Source: Streptomyces sp. NBC_01298 (GTDB taxonomy: Bacteria; Actinomycetota; Actinomycetes; Streptomycetales; Streptomycetaceae). From it: a stretch of DNA of 64,000 nt. Of this stretch, positions 33,489-41,748 are shown one piece after another. A program made the position numbers and the translations under genes. The stretch lies in the NCBI RefSeq assembly GCF_035978755.1, contig NZ_CP108414.1, positions 1,178,001 through 1,242,000 on the forward strand. Direction: 5' to 3'. The notes below the pieces were generated by a model that was not told the origin of the DNA, searched no databases, and saw only the letters and a program-made list of their open reading frames with translations. The stretch's first letter is position 1; every line of letters starts with the position of its first letter.

Positions 33489-34435
33489 GACTTCTCCCCC
33501 AGGAAGCGGAACTGGATCACGCCGAGGATGCCGATGAGGACGGCCAGGGCGTAGGCGATGGCGGAGGCGTAGCCGAAGTCGAAGTACTTGAAGGCGTTCT
33601 GGTAGACGTACACGCCGATGGTCAGGGTGGCGTTGTCCGGGCCACCGCCGGTGAGCACGTACGGCTCGTCGAAGATCTGCAGGGTGCCGATGGTGGACAG
33701 CACCGTGGTGAGCAGGAGCGCGGGGCGCAGGCCCGGCAGGGTGACGTGGCGGAAAGCGTGCCAGGGCCCGGCCCCGTCCACGGCCGCGGCGTCGTAGAGC
33801 TCGGCGGGCACGGACTGCAGGCGGGCGAGCAGGATCACCGCGTTGTAGCCGGTGTAGTGCCAGGTCAGCGCCAGGCCGAGGGACACCTTCGCCCACAGGG
33901 GGTCGGTCAGCCACGGCGACGGGTCCAGACCGACGAGCCCGGTCAGCCAGTTGACCAGACCGTAGTCCTTGTTGAGCAGGACGGAGAAGACGATCCCGTA
34001 GGCGACCAGGCCGGTGACCATCGGCAGGAAGAAGCCGAGCCGGAAGACGGCGCGGGCGCGCAGGGCGGTGGAGTCGAGGGCCACGGCGAGGCCGGTGGCG
34101 AGAGCCAGCATGACCGGTACCTGGACGGCGAGGATCACCGCGGTGTTCTTCAGGGCGGTCCAGAACAGCGGATCGTGCAGCAGCCGCGCGTAGTTGTCCG
34201 CGCCGACGAACCGGTCGCTCCCGCCGACGGTCTTGTGGAGGCTGATCACGAAGGACCGGCCGATGGGGTAGAGCTTGAAGGCGGCGAAGAGGAGCAGCGC
34301 GGGCAGGACGAAGAGGTACGGGGCCGCGCGCCGGCCCGCCCGGGGGCGCCGGGCCGTCCCGCGCGCGGCGACGGCCCGGACCCCGCGGCCGGCGCGCGTG
34401 GCGGACGGGGCGGACGCCGTGGACGGGCTGGTCAC
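33485..34435 (-). CDS. CUT1 sugar ABC importer permease (MalF type)
   Basis: A 316-residue permease with six membrane helices after a basic, Ala-rich leader. The EAA loop is SVPAELYDAAAVDGAGPWHAFRHVTLPGLRP. PYLFVLPALLLFAAFKLYPIGRSF is the first helix, and FDEPYVLTGGGPDNAT is the usual MalF-type loop. The GTG start overlaps the stop of the binding-protein gene (GTGA), the reason for choosing it. Confidence 0.9.
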   Translation of the reverse strand: MTSPSTASAPSATRAGRGVRAVAARGTARRPRAGRRAAPYLFVLPALLLFAAFKLYPIGRSFVISLHKTVGGSDRFVGADNYARLLHDPLFWTALKNTAVILAVQVPVMLALATGLAVALDSTALRARAVFRLGFFLPMVTGLVAYGIVFSVLLNKDYGLVNWLTGLVGLDPSPWLTDPLWAKVSLGLALTWHYTGYNAVILLARLQSVPAELYDAAAVDGAGPWHAFRHVTLPGLRPALLLTTVLSTIGTLQIFDEPYVLTGGGPDNATLTIGVYVYQNAFKYFDFGYASAIAYALAVLIGILGVIQFRFLGEKS

Positions 34436-35790
34436 CGGGAGACCTTGCGTCCGGTCTGCCGGCCGAGCTGGTCGGCGGCCTCCTTGAGGACCTTCGCCGG
34501 GTCGGCGCCGCTCAGCAGCACCTTGGACTGGGCGTCGGTGACCAGTTTGAGGGCCCGCGCGTAGTCGGCGGTGTAATTGAACGCGGGCGAGGGGGCCTTG
34601 AGCGCCTCCAGGAAGACCTCGCCCTTCTTCTGGCCGCCGAAGAAGGCGGACGGCTCGTGGAAGACGGCGTCCTCGTAGGCCCTCATCAGGGCGGGGGCGA
34701 TCCCCTTGCCCCGGTAGATCCGCACCTGGGAGGCCGGCCGGGTGAGCACGAACTCGATGAAGGACCAGGCGGCGGCCCGGTGCTTGCTGCCGCCCGCCAC
34801 CGCGAGGTGGGTGGAGTTGACCGTGGCCGCGGTGGATCCGCCCCGGCGCACAGCCGGGGGCAGCCGGACCTTCCACTTGCCCGCCTCCTGCGGCACCTGC
34901 TCCTCGATGATGCCGCCGAACCAGGTGGGCATGGGCAGGACGGCCGCGGTCCCCTGCTTCAGCGAGCTCATCAGGGCGTTCCAGCCGCCGGCGAGGTCGC
35001 TGACCAGGCCGGCGTCGTTCATCGTCTTGATGAGGGTCATGGCCTTCACGGACTCCGGCGAGTCGAGGGTGATGTTCCCGCCGAGGTCGAAGTAGAAGGC
35101 GCCCTGGAGTTGGAGCAGCATCTGGAAGAAGTTGGCGGCGTCGGCCTGGGAGGCGGGCTTGTCGATGCCCAGCAGGTGGGCGCCGGTCTTTGCCTTGATC
35201 TCCTTGCCGGCCTCGATGGTCTCCTCCCAGGTCTGCAGGGCGCCGGCATCGACCCCGGCCTTCTCGAAGAGGTCGGCCCGGTAGTAGAAGCCCGCCGAAT
35301 TCGCCTCCCAGGGAAGGGCGTTGACCCGCTTGCCGTCGGGGGACACGGTCTGCCACATGCCCTGGGCGAAGGCGTCCCGGTAGGTGTCCGCGCCGAGCGG
35401 CGCGAGGTCGGCGAGGCCGCCGGGGAACTTCTCCACATAGCCGGGCAGGTAGTCGACGCCGATGTGCAGGACGTCGGCGAGGCCCTGGCCGCCGGCCGCG
35501 AGCCCGGTGGTGATCTTGTCCCAGATGGCGGGGTTGCCGATGTCTTCGACCGTCACCTCGATCCCGGGGTACTTCTTGTTGAACTCCGGGACGAGCGCCT
35601 TCATTTCGGCGGCGGGGCCCTGCCAGGACCAGACCGTGATCCTGCCCTTGTCCTTCTCCCCCGCGGCCCCGGCCTGCCCCCCGGCGGCTTCGCCGCCCGT
35701 GCCGGAACAGGCGGTCAGGGCGCCGAGCGATCCGGCCCCCGCGGCGATGGCTCCAACCGTCCGCAGCACTCTCCGACGTTCCAGTTCCAT
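34432..35790 (-). CDS. CUT1 sugar-binding lipoprotein
   Basis: A 452-residue solute-binding protein. The leader has an arginine motif (ERRRVLRTVG, residues 4-13) and lipobox ALTAC (Cys about 28), suggesting Tat export and lipid anchoring. The mature part shows ITVWSWQGPAAEMKALVPEFNKKYPGIEV, DVLHIGVDYLPGYV, ALPWEANSAGFYYRADLFEKAG and PTWFGGIIEEQ. It is the first gene of a five-gene operon (binding protein, two permeases, GH36-like enzyme, LacI regulator). The ligand is probably an alpha-galactoside, judging by the enzyme in the operon. Confidence 0.9.
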   Translation of the reverse strand: MELERRRVLRTVGAIAAGAGSLGALTACSGTGGEAAGGQAGAAGEKDKGRITVWSWQGPAAEMKALVPEFNKKYPGIEVTVEDIGNPAIWDKITTGLAAGGQGLADVLHIGVDYLPGYVEKFPGGLADLAPLGADTYRDAFAQGMWQTVSPDGKRVNALPWEANSAGFYYRADLFEKAGVDAGALQTWEETIEAGKEIKAKTGAHLLGIDKPASQADAANFFQMLLQLQGAFYFDLGGNITLDSPESVKAMTLIKTMNDAGLVSDLAGGWNALMSSLKQGTAAVLPMPTWFGGIIEEQVPQEAGKWKVRLPPAVRRGGSTAATVNSTHLAVAGGSKHRAAAWSFIEFVLTRPASQVRIYRGKGIAPALMRAYEDAVFHEPSAFFGGQKKGEVFLEALKAPSPAFNYTADYARALKLVTDAQSKVLLSGADPAKVLKEAADQLGRQTGRKVSR

Positions 35791-35837
35791 ACCTGACCCA
35801 CCCCTGCTCGCACCGTTGCGGAAGCCGACTGGCCAGG

Positions 35838-35949
35838 ACTGTAGCCACGCCTTCTCCTCACTTGCAAGAGTCTGATGAAAACTTTCAGTTGGATCGCGCA
35901 ACAGATCCTGACAAGACCATTGCAAACTCTCAGAGACGGTTGCTAGCGT
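35838..35949. promoter_or_regulatory. symmetric divergent promoters with TTGCAA boxes
   Basis: Minus strand: TTGCAA (35867-35862), 18 bp, TACAGT (35843-35838), for the importer operon. Plus strand: TTGCAA (35920-35925), 18 bp, TAGCGT (35944-35949), for the secreted glycosidase-like gene. The minus box lies inside CTTGCAAG (35861-35868), resembling CTTGCAG-type sites used by streptomycete LacI-family sugar regulators. A near-palindrome TGAAAACTTTCA lies between (35876-35887). Joint control of both units by the LacI-type protein is likely. Confidence 0.6.
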
Positions 35950-36012
35950 GCCGCCCGCCCCGCCCTGCCCCGGCAGGCCCAGCCGCACCCCGCCCACACC
36001 AGGGAGAACCCG

Positions 36013-38004
36013 ATGACGCGTTCCCGTGTGCCACTCCTGTCCGCCCTCGCCCTGCTCCTGCCGCTCGCCCCGCTCACCCTCGGCGGCCCGGCCTCGGCGG
36101 CGGAGCCGACGGGCAGGGCCGCCGGCTCCGCACAGACCCCCGCCCTGCTGACCGTCACCAACCCCGGCTTCGAACAGGGGCGTACCGGATGGCGGTTCAC
36201 CTCCGGCACCGGGGTCGCCACGAACTACCCGCACGGCGCCGCGCGGCTGGCCTACCTCGACGGCGGGGCGGGCAAGAAGGTGTCCCAGACGGTGACGGCC
36301 ACGGGCCGGGGGACGTACGACATATCCGCCTGGATCGCGACGGGCGGGCCGAACGGCCACTACACCGCCCGCGTGAACGGCGCGGTCGCCGCGACGCTCA
36401 CCCTGCCGAGCGCCTCGAACTACCGGCGCTACACGCTCGGTCGGATCGCCCTCGCCCCCGGTGACGTCCTGGAGATCGCCTTCGAGTCCGGGGATGCCTG
36501 GGTCAACGCCGACGACGTGATGCTCTCTCCCGCCTCCCCCGCGGACCCCCGGGTCAGCTCCTCCGACCCGAAGATCGTCGAGATGTTCGACTGGTCCAAG
36601 CGCAAGGCCAACAGCTGGGTGCACCTGCCGGGCACCAGGGGCCCGCTCAACGTGGACGAGAACCGCACCGGCGGCAGCGGCAACGGCACCTACGCCGCCT
36701 CCTACTGGGCCGGCTACGCCAACCGCAGCGGCTACTACTCGCGCGACATGGCCCACCAGCTGTCCGGGGCGGGGGTGCTCGCCCTGCACGCCGAGAACAA
36801 GTCGATGCTCCGCTCCTTCGCCGCGTCCGCCACCCCGGAGCACAAGTACTACCCGGCGTGGGCCTTCAACTTCGACACCTCGACCTACCTCTCGATCGAC
36901 TACAAGAGCCCGACGAACTTCGTCCGCGAGGTGCCCGCCACCTTCGAGCTGGTGCAGAAGTCCGAGGAGGCGTACCGCTGGAGCGGGGACCGCGCCTACC
37001 TCGACGATCCGGCCCTGTGGGAGTTCTACCGCCACGCCACCGACGAGTTCGTCACCCTGCACGACGGGCTCAAGGACAACGGCGCCGTGAAGGTGGCGGA
37101 AGGCACCGGCCAGGGCATCTTCCAGGGCACCGCCAGCTACAACGAGCAGAGCGGCGAGCCCCTCGCCGAGGCCGGCGACGCGATCGGCTCGCAGTACCAG
37201 GCGTACCTGGCGATGGCCTCGCTCGCCCGCTCCAAGGGGGACGGCGCCCTAGCCGACCGGTACGAGACCAAGGCCGGAGACCTGAAGGCCTACTTCAACT
37301 CCACTTGGAGCGGCGCCGGTTCGGGTGCGTCCATGGTGCGCGGCTACACCACGGACGGGCGCGCCCTGACCGGCTGGGGCAAGGAGAACAGCTGGTTCAT
37401 GCCCATGAAGCGGATCATCGACCCCGGCCCCCGCCGGGAGGCCTACCTGGACTACATCGACCAGCAGGCCTCGGGCCCGGGCCGCCCTTCCAACATCGAG
37501 GCCCTCACGTACCTCCCCGACACCTTCTTCCGGAACAACCGCAACGACACCGGCTGGAAGTGGATGAAGGACGTCTACGACCACAAGGACATCCAGCACG
37601 TGAACACCAAGCAGGGCACCAACGGGGACTACCCCGAGGTCTCCTTCACCCTGCTCGGCCAGACCGTCGAAGGCCTGCTGGGCGTCACCCCCGACGCACC
37701 CTCACACACCCTGAGCACCGGGTCCCGGCTGCCCTCGGGCATGGACTGGCTGCGGATCGACGACCTCCGGATCGGCGACTCGGCCTTCGCCCTGCGCCAC
37801 GACGGGGCGACCAAGTCCACGCTCACGCACACCTCGGGCAGCGCCCCGTACACCTGGGAGGCCCGCTTCCCCGGCACCTATGCCACGCTCACGATCGACG
37901 GAGTGCCCCAGCCGGCGCGCACCAAGGTGCTGGACGGGTTCACGTACACCTACGCGACCGCGACCGTCGCCCCCGGCCGCACGATCACCGTCCAGGCGGG
38001 CTGA
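36013..38004 (+). CDS. secreted glycosidase-like protein with N-terminal binding domain
   Basis: A 663-residue exported protein. The signal peptide runs to about residue 30 (LAPLTLGGPASAA). Residues about 44-175 form a beta-sandwich of the carbohydrate-binding kind, opening VTNPGFEQGRTGWRFT and closing WVNADDVMLSPA. The central 185-560 is rich in helices with aromatic motifs (YAASYWAGYANRSGYYSRDMAHQ, YYPAWAFNFDT, GKENSWFMPMKRI), suggesting an (alpha/alpha)6 barrel like six-hairpin glycosidases. The last part is beta-rich. No family could be assigned. It is divergent from a galactoside importer and shares its regulatory region, so it probably releases the imported sugar outside the cell. A polysaccharide lyase or inactive binding protein cannot be excluded. 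Confidence 0.75.
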   Translation: MTRSRVPLLSALALLLPLAPLTLGGPASAAEPTGRAAGSAQTPALLTVTNPGFEQGRTGWRFTSGTGVATNYPHGAARLAYLDGGAGKKVSQTVTATGRGTYDISAWIATGGPNGHYTARVNGAVAATLTLPSASNYRRYTLGRIALAPGDVLEIAFESGDAWVNADDVMLSPASPADPRVSSSDPKIVEMFDWSKRKANSWVHLPGTRGPLNVDENRTGGSGNGTYAASYWAGYANRSGYYSRDMAHQLSGAGVLALHAENKSMLRSFAASATPEHKYYPAWAFNFDTSTYLSIDYKSPTNFVREVPATFELVQKSEEAYRWSGDRAYLDDPALWEFYRHATDEFVTLHDGLKDNGAVKVAEGTGQGIFQGTASYNEQSGEPLAEAGDAIGSQYQAYLAMASLARSKGDGALADRYETKAGDLKAYFNSTWSGAGSGASMVRGYTTDGRALTGWGKENSWFMPMKRIIDPGPRREAYLDYIDQQASGPGRPSNIEALTYLPDTFFRNNRNDTGWKWMKDVYDHKDIQHVNTKQGTNGDYPEVSFTLLGQTVEGLLGVTPDAPSHTLSTGSRLPSGMDWLRIDDLRIGDSAFALRHDGATKSTLTHTSGSAPYTWEARFPGTYATLTIDGVPQPARTKVLDGFTYTYATATVAPGRTITVQAG

Positions 38005-38079
38005 ACCGGGACCGGCCCACCGGCAGCCGCCACCCGGCCACCGGCAGTCACCGCACGGCCACCGGTTGGCCCTCAGCGG

Positions 38080-39180
38080 TCAGTTCTGCCGCAGGGGCGG
38101 CATCGGCAGCGGGATGGAGTAGGCGGTGGCGCCCGCGCCCACGCCGCCCTCGCAGGTGTTCGGCGGCTGGGTTCCCGTCCCCCGGGTCGAGGGCCTTTCG
38201 GCCGCCCAGAACATGTAGCCGAGCAGGCCGGCCGTGGTTCCCGCGCCGTGGGGCGCCGCGGTCTGGGTGAAGGAACCGGTGGACTTCTGCAGGGAGTTCG
38301 CGAAGGCGGTGCACTCGGGCAGCGACTTCGTCTGGTCGCTGATGTAGAGCCCCGCGGTGAACTTGGCGGGCGCCAGCGGCAGGACGGGCGGCGAGTAGGT
38401 GGACTTGCCGTCGAGGTGTTCCTGCCAGTTGGCGATCGCGCCGGAAGCGGAGGGCTGGCGGGCGGGGACCATCGCGTTGGCGTAGTCGAGCACCGGTACG
38501 TCCGTACGGAGCCAGTCGGCGGTGGCCTTGCGGTTGATGCCGATCAGCCAGCGGTCACCGGCGGCGGTGTCGATCGTGAGCCGCGCGCGCTGGTCGGCTC
38601 CGGAGGCGTCGTAGGGGTGGCGGGACCGGTAGGTGTCGATGAAGGTCTGCAGGCCGGCCAGGTTCGGGTTGGTGTTCTGTTCGTAGTCGATCTCGATGCC
38701 GACACCCAGCCGGGTCGCGGCGTCGGCGGCGTTCAGCCCGAGCTGTGCGGCGTTTTCGGACAGGGCCGCGTCCCACTCGTCGGTGTAGGTGATGCCACCG
38801 ATCGAGAGCATCACGCGGATGCCGCGCGAGGTGAAGTACTGGACGATCTCCGGGGTGATCCCGCGCGGGAGGCCGTCGACGGTGGTCGCGTCGTTCGTAC
38901 GGTGCAGCAGCTTGAGCGGTTCGACGAAGCTCAGGACGACCAGGTTCACGGAGGGCCGGCCGTCGCCGCGGTCGATGAGCCAGTGGTTCATCGAGTCGAA
39001 CTCCGCGATGGTGCGGACGGTGCCCCAGGTACACGCGTCGTTGCTGCAGTGCCAGGCACCGTAGACCTGCGGGCCGGTCGCCGAGACGGCGGACGCCGCG
39101 GTGCCGGTCGCCGTCGCGGCGGGGACGGGGAGGAGCAGTGCGAGGAGCAGGACGAGAACACCGAGCAGTCTGTGACGCAT
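38080..39180 (-). CDS. secreted GH18-type protein
   Basis: A 366-residue exported protein with a signal peptide (LLGVLVLLLALLLPVPAATA). Barrel strands NLVVLSFVEPL, GIRVMLSIGGITYTDEW and GVGIEIDYEQN match GH18 chitinases and endo-N-acetylglucosaminidases. The active-site motif normally reads DGxDxDxE; here it is VGIEIDYE, so the last Asp and the catalytic Glu are kept while the first Asp is Val and the second Glu. Cys residues near the ends may pair. GGAGG lies six bases before the ATG. Activity on chitin or N-glycans is possible; the altered motif leaves open a binding-only or unusual specificity. Confidence 0.75.
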   Translation of the reverse strand: MRHRLLGVLVLLLALLLPVPAATATGTAASAVSATGPQVYGAWHCSNDACTWGTVRTIAEFDSMNHWLIDRGDGRPSVNLVVLSFVEPLKLLHRTNDATTVDGLPRGITPEIVQYFTSRGIRVMLSIGGITYTDEWDAALSENAAQLGLNAADAATRLGVGIEIDYEQNTNPNLAGLQTFIDTYRSRHPYDASGADQRARLTIDTAAGDRWLIGINRKATADWLRTDVPVLDYANAMVPARQPSASGAIANWQEHLDGKSTYSPPVLPLAPAKFTAGLYISDQTKSLPECTAFANSLQKSTGSFTQTAAPHGAGTTAGLLGYMFWAAERPSTRGTGTQPPNTCEGGVGAGATAYSIPLPMPPLRQN

Positions 39181-39511
39181 CAACGCCTCCGGGGAGGGAG
39201 CGGCCCGAGTGGGGGGTGGCGACCGCCGCCAGGGTGGCAGGTACAGACCAACTCGACAAGGGTCCGCGCCTCGTCTCTCGGGCATCGTCCGGGGTCGGCC
39301 CCTGGTCGTCCCGGGGTCGTCCGGCTCGTAAACGCGGACGCGTTCGCCGAACGGCTGTGGCAGCCGTTCGGCGAACGCCCTGCGGTGGCCGCGGGGTCGG
39401 ATGGTCATCCCCCGTCTTGTCATGACCATCCGTGTCCCGTCAGGGGGGGCAGCGGCAGGTGGTGCGTGGCACGTGCGCGCGGCCGGTTGGGTGGACCGGG
39501 TCAGGCGCGGA
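39181..39511. other. gene-free stretch with two strong inverted repeats
   Basis: No coding frame is credible in these 331 bp. Hairpin 1 (39340-39378) has a perfect 17-bp stem GCGTTCGCCGAACGGCT with a 5-base loop; it lies downstream of the secreted peptidoglycan-binding gene and could end its message. Inverted repeat 2 (39399-39431) has perfect 10-bp arms GGATGGTCAT/ATGACCATCC separated by 13 bp, and is either a second terminator or an operator for the GH18 gene. No GH18 promoter was recognised. Confidence 0.6.
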
Positions 39512-39883
39512 CTACCACCAGACGCCGGCGCGGAGCTTGCTCCAGGTGTTGGGGCCGACCTGGCCGTCGACCGAGATGCCGGCGTGGCTCTGCACGCTCT
39601 TCACGGCGTTGTAGGTGGCCGAACCGAACTGGCCGTCCTCCGTCAGCCAGGTCGGGTAGCTGGTGTTCTGGTTGATCAGGCACTGCACCTGCTTGATGCG
39701 CTTCACCGCTTCCGAGCCGGTCTGGCCCGTCGTGGTGAGCGCGGTGCCGCTGTAGTAGTTGCAGGTGTAGGCGGCGCTCTGCTCCGAGGGGACGGGGGCC
39801 GCGCTGGCGACGCCGCCGAGGGCGAGTCCGCCACCGAGTACGGCCGTGGCCACGGTCACCATGATCTGCTTGCGAAGGTTCAT
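39512..39883 (-). CDS. secreted peptidoglycan-binding protein
   Basis: A 123-residue exported protein. The signal peptide is residues 1-28 (VTVATAVLGGGLALGGVASA). The mature part is essentially one peptidoglycan-binding (PG_binding_1) domain, VKRIKQVQCLINQN then TEDGQFGSATYNAVKSVQSH and GISVDGQVGPNTWSKLR. Two Cys (CNYYSG and VQCLI) may pair. It has no catalytic domain, so it probably binds wall or competes for it. GGAGG lies eight bases before the ATG. It is transcribed away from two membrane HTH proteins, one of which carries the same kind of domain. Confidence 0.9.
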   Translation of the reverse strand: MNLRKQIMVTVATAVLGGGLALGGVASAAPVPSEQSAAYTCNYYSGTALTTTGQTGSEAVKRIKQVQCLINQNTSYPTWLTEDGQFGSATYNAVKSVQSHAGISVDGQVGPNTWSKLRAGVWW

Positions 39884-39987
39884 CTGCTGTGCCTCCGTTG
39901 TCGACGACCGGGCATCCGGCCCGGTGTTGGCAGCGACTCTCCTGCGCCAACATCGGCGGTGTCCAGCAAGCCCGGAGACGGGGGTCA

Positions 39988-40058
39988 GCGTGGGACGTCC
40001 CACGCTTTGAACTGCTGGGACGTGTTGCTCCGGGACACTTTCGTGGGACGCCGGGACG
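39988..40058. promoter_or_regulatory. 18-bp palindrome plus GGGAC half-site array
   Basis: GCGTGGGACGTCCCACGC (39988-40005) is a perfect palindrome. It is followed on the plus strand by four more half-sites: TGGGACG (40016), CGGGACA (40031), TGGGACG (40044) and CGGGACG (40052). The cluster lies between the divergent peptidoglycan-binding and HTH genes. It looks like a multi-site operator for one of the HTH proteins. No standard -35/-10 pair was found within it. Confidence 0.6.
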
Positions 40059-40147
40059 AGGGGGGATCGGGCCAAAGCATCCCGGGCCCTGGCCAATCCG
40101 CGGGTGGCGGCCCGATGCTGTGCCCTGGATTGAGGGGGGAAGCCACA

Positions 40148-40897
40148 GTGGCTCGTTGGAAGGAACTGCCCGCCGGCCTCGACGGCCGGGAGCGTCGGCT
40201 GGTGGCCGAGTTACGGCGCCTGAAGGACCACAGCGGCCTGAGCCTGGCCGCCCTCGCCGCCAAGACCGGCTACAGCCGCTCTTCGTGGGAGCGGTATCTC
40301 AACGGGAAGCAGTCAGTGCCCCGCGAGGCAGTCGAGGAACTGGCCCAGCTCTGCGGGGCGGACCCGACGCGGCTGGTGGTCCTGCACGACGTCGTCGTCC
40401 AGGCCCGACAGCAGGCCCCGGCCGCGGCCGGGGCGACGGACGGTGCGGCGCCACGGCCGGAAACCCCGGCCGGCCCGAGAGTGCGCACCGTCCCGTTCCG
40501 CGCCTTCCTCGCGGGGATCGCGGCGGCCGTGGTCGTGGCCTTCGGCGCGGGTCTCCTGACCGGTGGCGCCTGGGCCGATGACGGGGCGGATGGCGGGGAT
40601 GCCGGTACGTCCGGCTACCGGCGCGGAGTGGCGTACGACTGCAAGATCAGCCGGCAGCAAGGTGCGTTGCACGCCGGGCACAGCACCAGCCGCGAGATCC
40701 TGCTCGACACCAACAGCACGGGCTTCGACGTCGTCGAGGTCCAGTGCCTGCTGCGTGAGCACGGCTTCGACCCGAAGAGCACCGACGGGCTGTACGGCCA
40801 GGACACCAAGGACGCCGCCACCCGGTTCCAGGCGGCGCACGGACTGGTCGCGGACGGGATCGTCGGCCCGAAGACCTGGGCGGAGCTGCGCAAGTGA
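40148..40897 (+). CDS. membrane-anchored HTH protein with outer peptidoglycan-binding domain
   Basis: A 249-residue protein in three parts. Residues 12-75 form an XRE-like HTH (LSLAALAAKTGYSRSSWERYLNGKQSVP). Residues about 118-140 form one membrane helix (FLAGIAAAVVVAFGAGLLTGG). Residues 185-249 form a PG_binding_1 domain (VQCLLREHGFDP, STDGLYGQDTKDAATRFQAAHG, GIVGPKTWAELRK). The HTH should face the cytoplasm and the binding domain the wall, so it could link wall state to gene expression in one polypeptide. GTG start with GGGGGAAG upstream. It ends overlapping the next gene. The outer domain closely resembles the small secreted protein encoded divergently. Confidence 0.9.
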   Translation: MARWKELPAGLDGRERRLVAELRRLKDHSGLSLAALAAKTGYSRSSWERYLNGKQSVPREAVEELAQLCGADPTRLVVLHDVVVQARQQAPAAAGATDGAAPRPETPAGPRVRTVPFRAFLAGIAAAVVVAFGAGLLTGGAWADDGADGGDAGTSGYRRGVAYDCKISRQQGALHAGHSTSREILLDTNSTGFDVVEVQCLLREHGFDPKSTDGLYGQDTKDAATRFQAAHGLVADGIVGPKTWAELRK

Positions 40898-41724
40898 CCC
40901 TGCCGGCGGAGTGCGGGCACCTGGCCGCCGAGCTCCGGCAGCTGCGTCGGCGGACTGGCCTGAGCCTCGCGGACCTCGGCCGGAGCACCCCGTTCAGCAA
41001 ATCCTCCTGGGAGCGCTATCTCAACGGCAAGCAGCCGCCGCCCCGGCAGGCGGTCGAGGCGCTGTGCGCCCTCGCACGCCGGCAGCCCGGTGAGTTGCTC
41101 GCGCTGTGGGAACTCGCGGACAGCGCCTGGAGCGGCCGAGCCGTCCCCACGTCCCCCGCCTCCCCCGCCTCCTCCACGTCCTCCACGTCCCCCACCTCCC
41201 CCGTCGGCCCCCGCCCCGTACCGGGTGGCCGACGCCGGCGGACGGTCCTGGCGGCCTCCGCGGTCGGCGGCATCACCCTCATCGTGACCGCGAGCCTGCT
41301 CCTGCCGCGCGGGAGCGGACCGCGGCACTCCGATGGTGCCGGGACGACGGAGAAACCGATTCGCAATCCCGGCTGTTCCGCGGCGAGCTGCACCGGCAAG
41401 GACCCGGTGCGCATGGGGTGCGGGGGTGCGGGCATGGTCACCGACCTGCGCACGGACACGGGGCCCGGCTCCCGTCAGCTCGAACTGCGGTACGGGGCCT
41501 TGTGCCGGGCCGTGTGGGTGCGGACCTCGGGCCTGCAACCCGGGGACCACGTCGAGCTGTTCGTCGCCGGTGTCCCGGACCCGCAGGAACTGTGGGTGAG
41601 CGAGGCGGACCTCGGTCGGTACGCGGCGACTCCGATGGCCGCGGTACCCCAGGGGACCGCGGGCACCCGCTCGTGCGTGACCCCGGGCAACCCGGCCGAC
41701 GGCGCCCGGGTCTGCTTCGGCTGA
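40894..41724 (+). CDS. membrane-anchored HTH protein with DUF2690 domain
   Basis: A 276-residue protein whose GTG overlaps the previous stop (GTGA). The HTH at residues 5-70 shares KSSWERYLNGKQPPPRQAVEAL with its neighbour. A Ser/Thr/Pro linker (80-108) leads to one membrane helix (about 117-138). The outer domain (160-275) matches DUF2690, with NPGCSAASCTGKDPVRMGC at its start, and has six Cys (161, 166, 176, 204, 261, 274) that could form three disulfides. DUF2690 is a streptomycete family of unknown role, often fused to HTH domains. Coupled translation suggests it works with the peptidoglycan-binding HTH protein. Confidence 0.88.
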   Translation: MTLPAECGHLAAELRQLRRRTGLSLADLGRSTPFSKSSWERYLNGKQPPPRQAVEALCALARRQPGELLALWELADSAWSGRAVPTSPASPASSTSSTSPTSPVGPRPVPGGRRRRTVLAASAVGGITLIVTASLLLPRGSGPRHSDGAGTTEKPIRNPGCSAASCTGKDPVRMGCGGAGMVTDLRTDTGPGSRQLELRYGALCRAVWVRTSGLQPGDHVELFVAGVPDPQELWVSEADLGRYAATPMAAVPQGTAGTRSCVTPGNPADGARVCFG

Positions 41725-41748
41725 ACCACCCGGCACCGGGCCCGCCGT

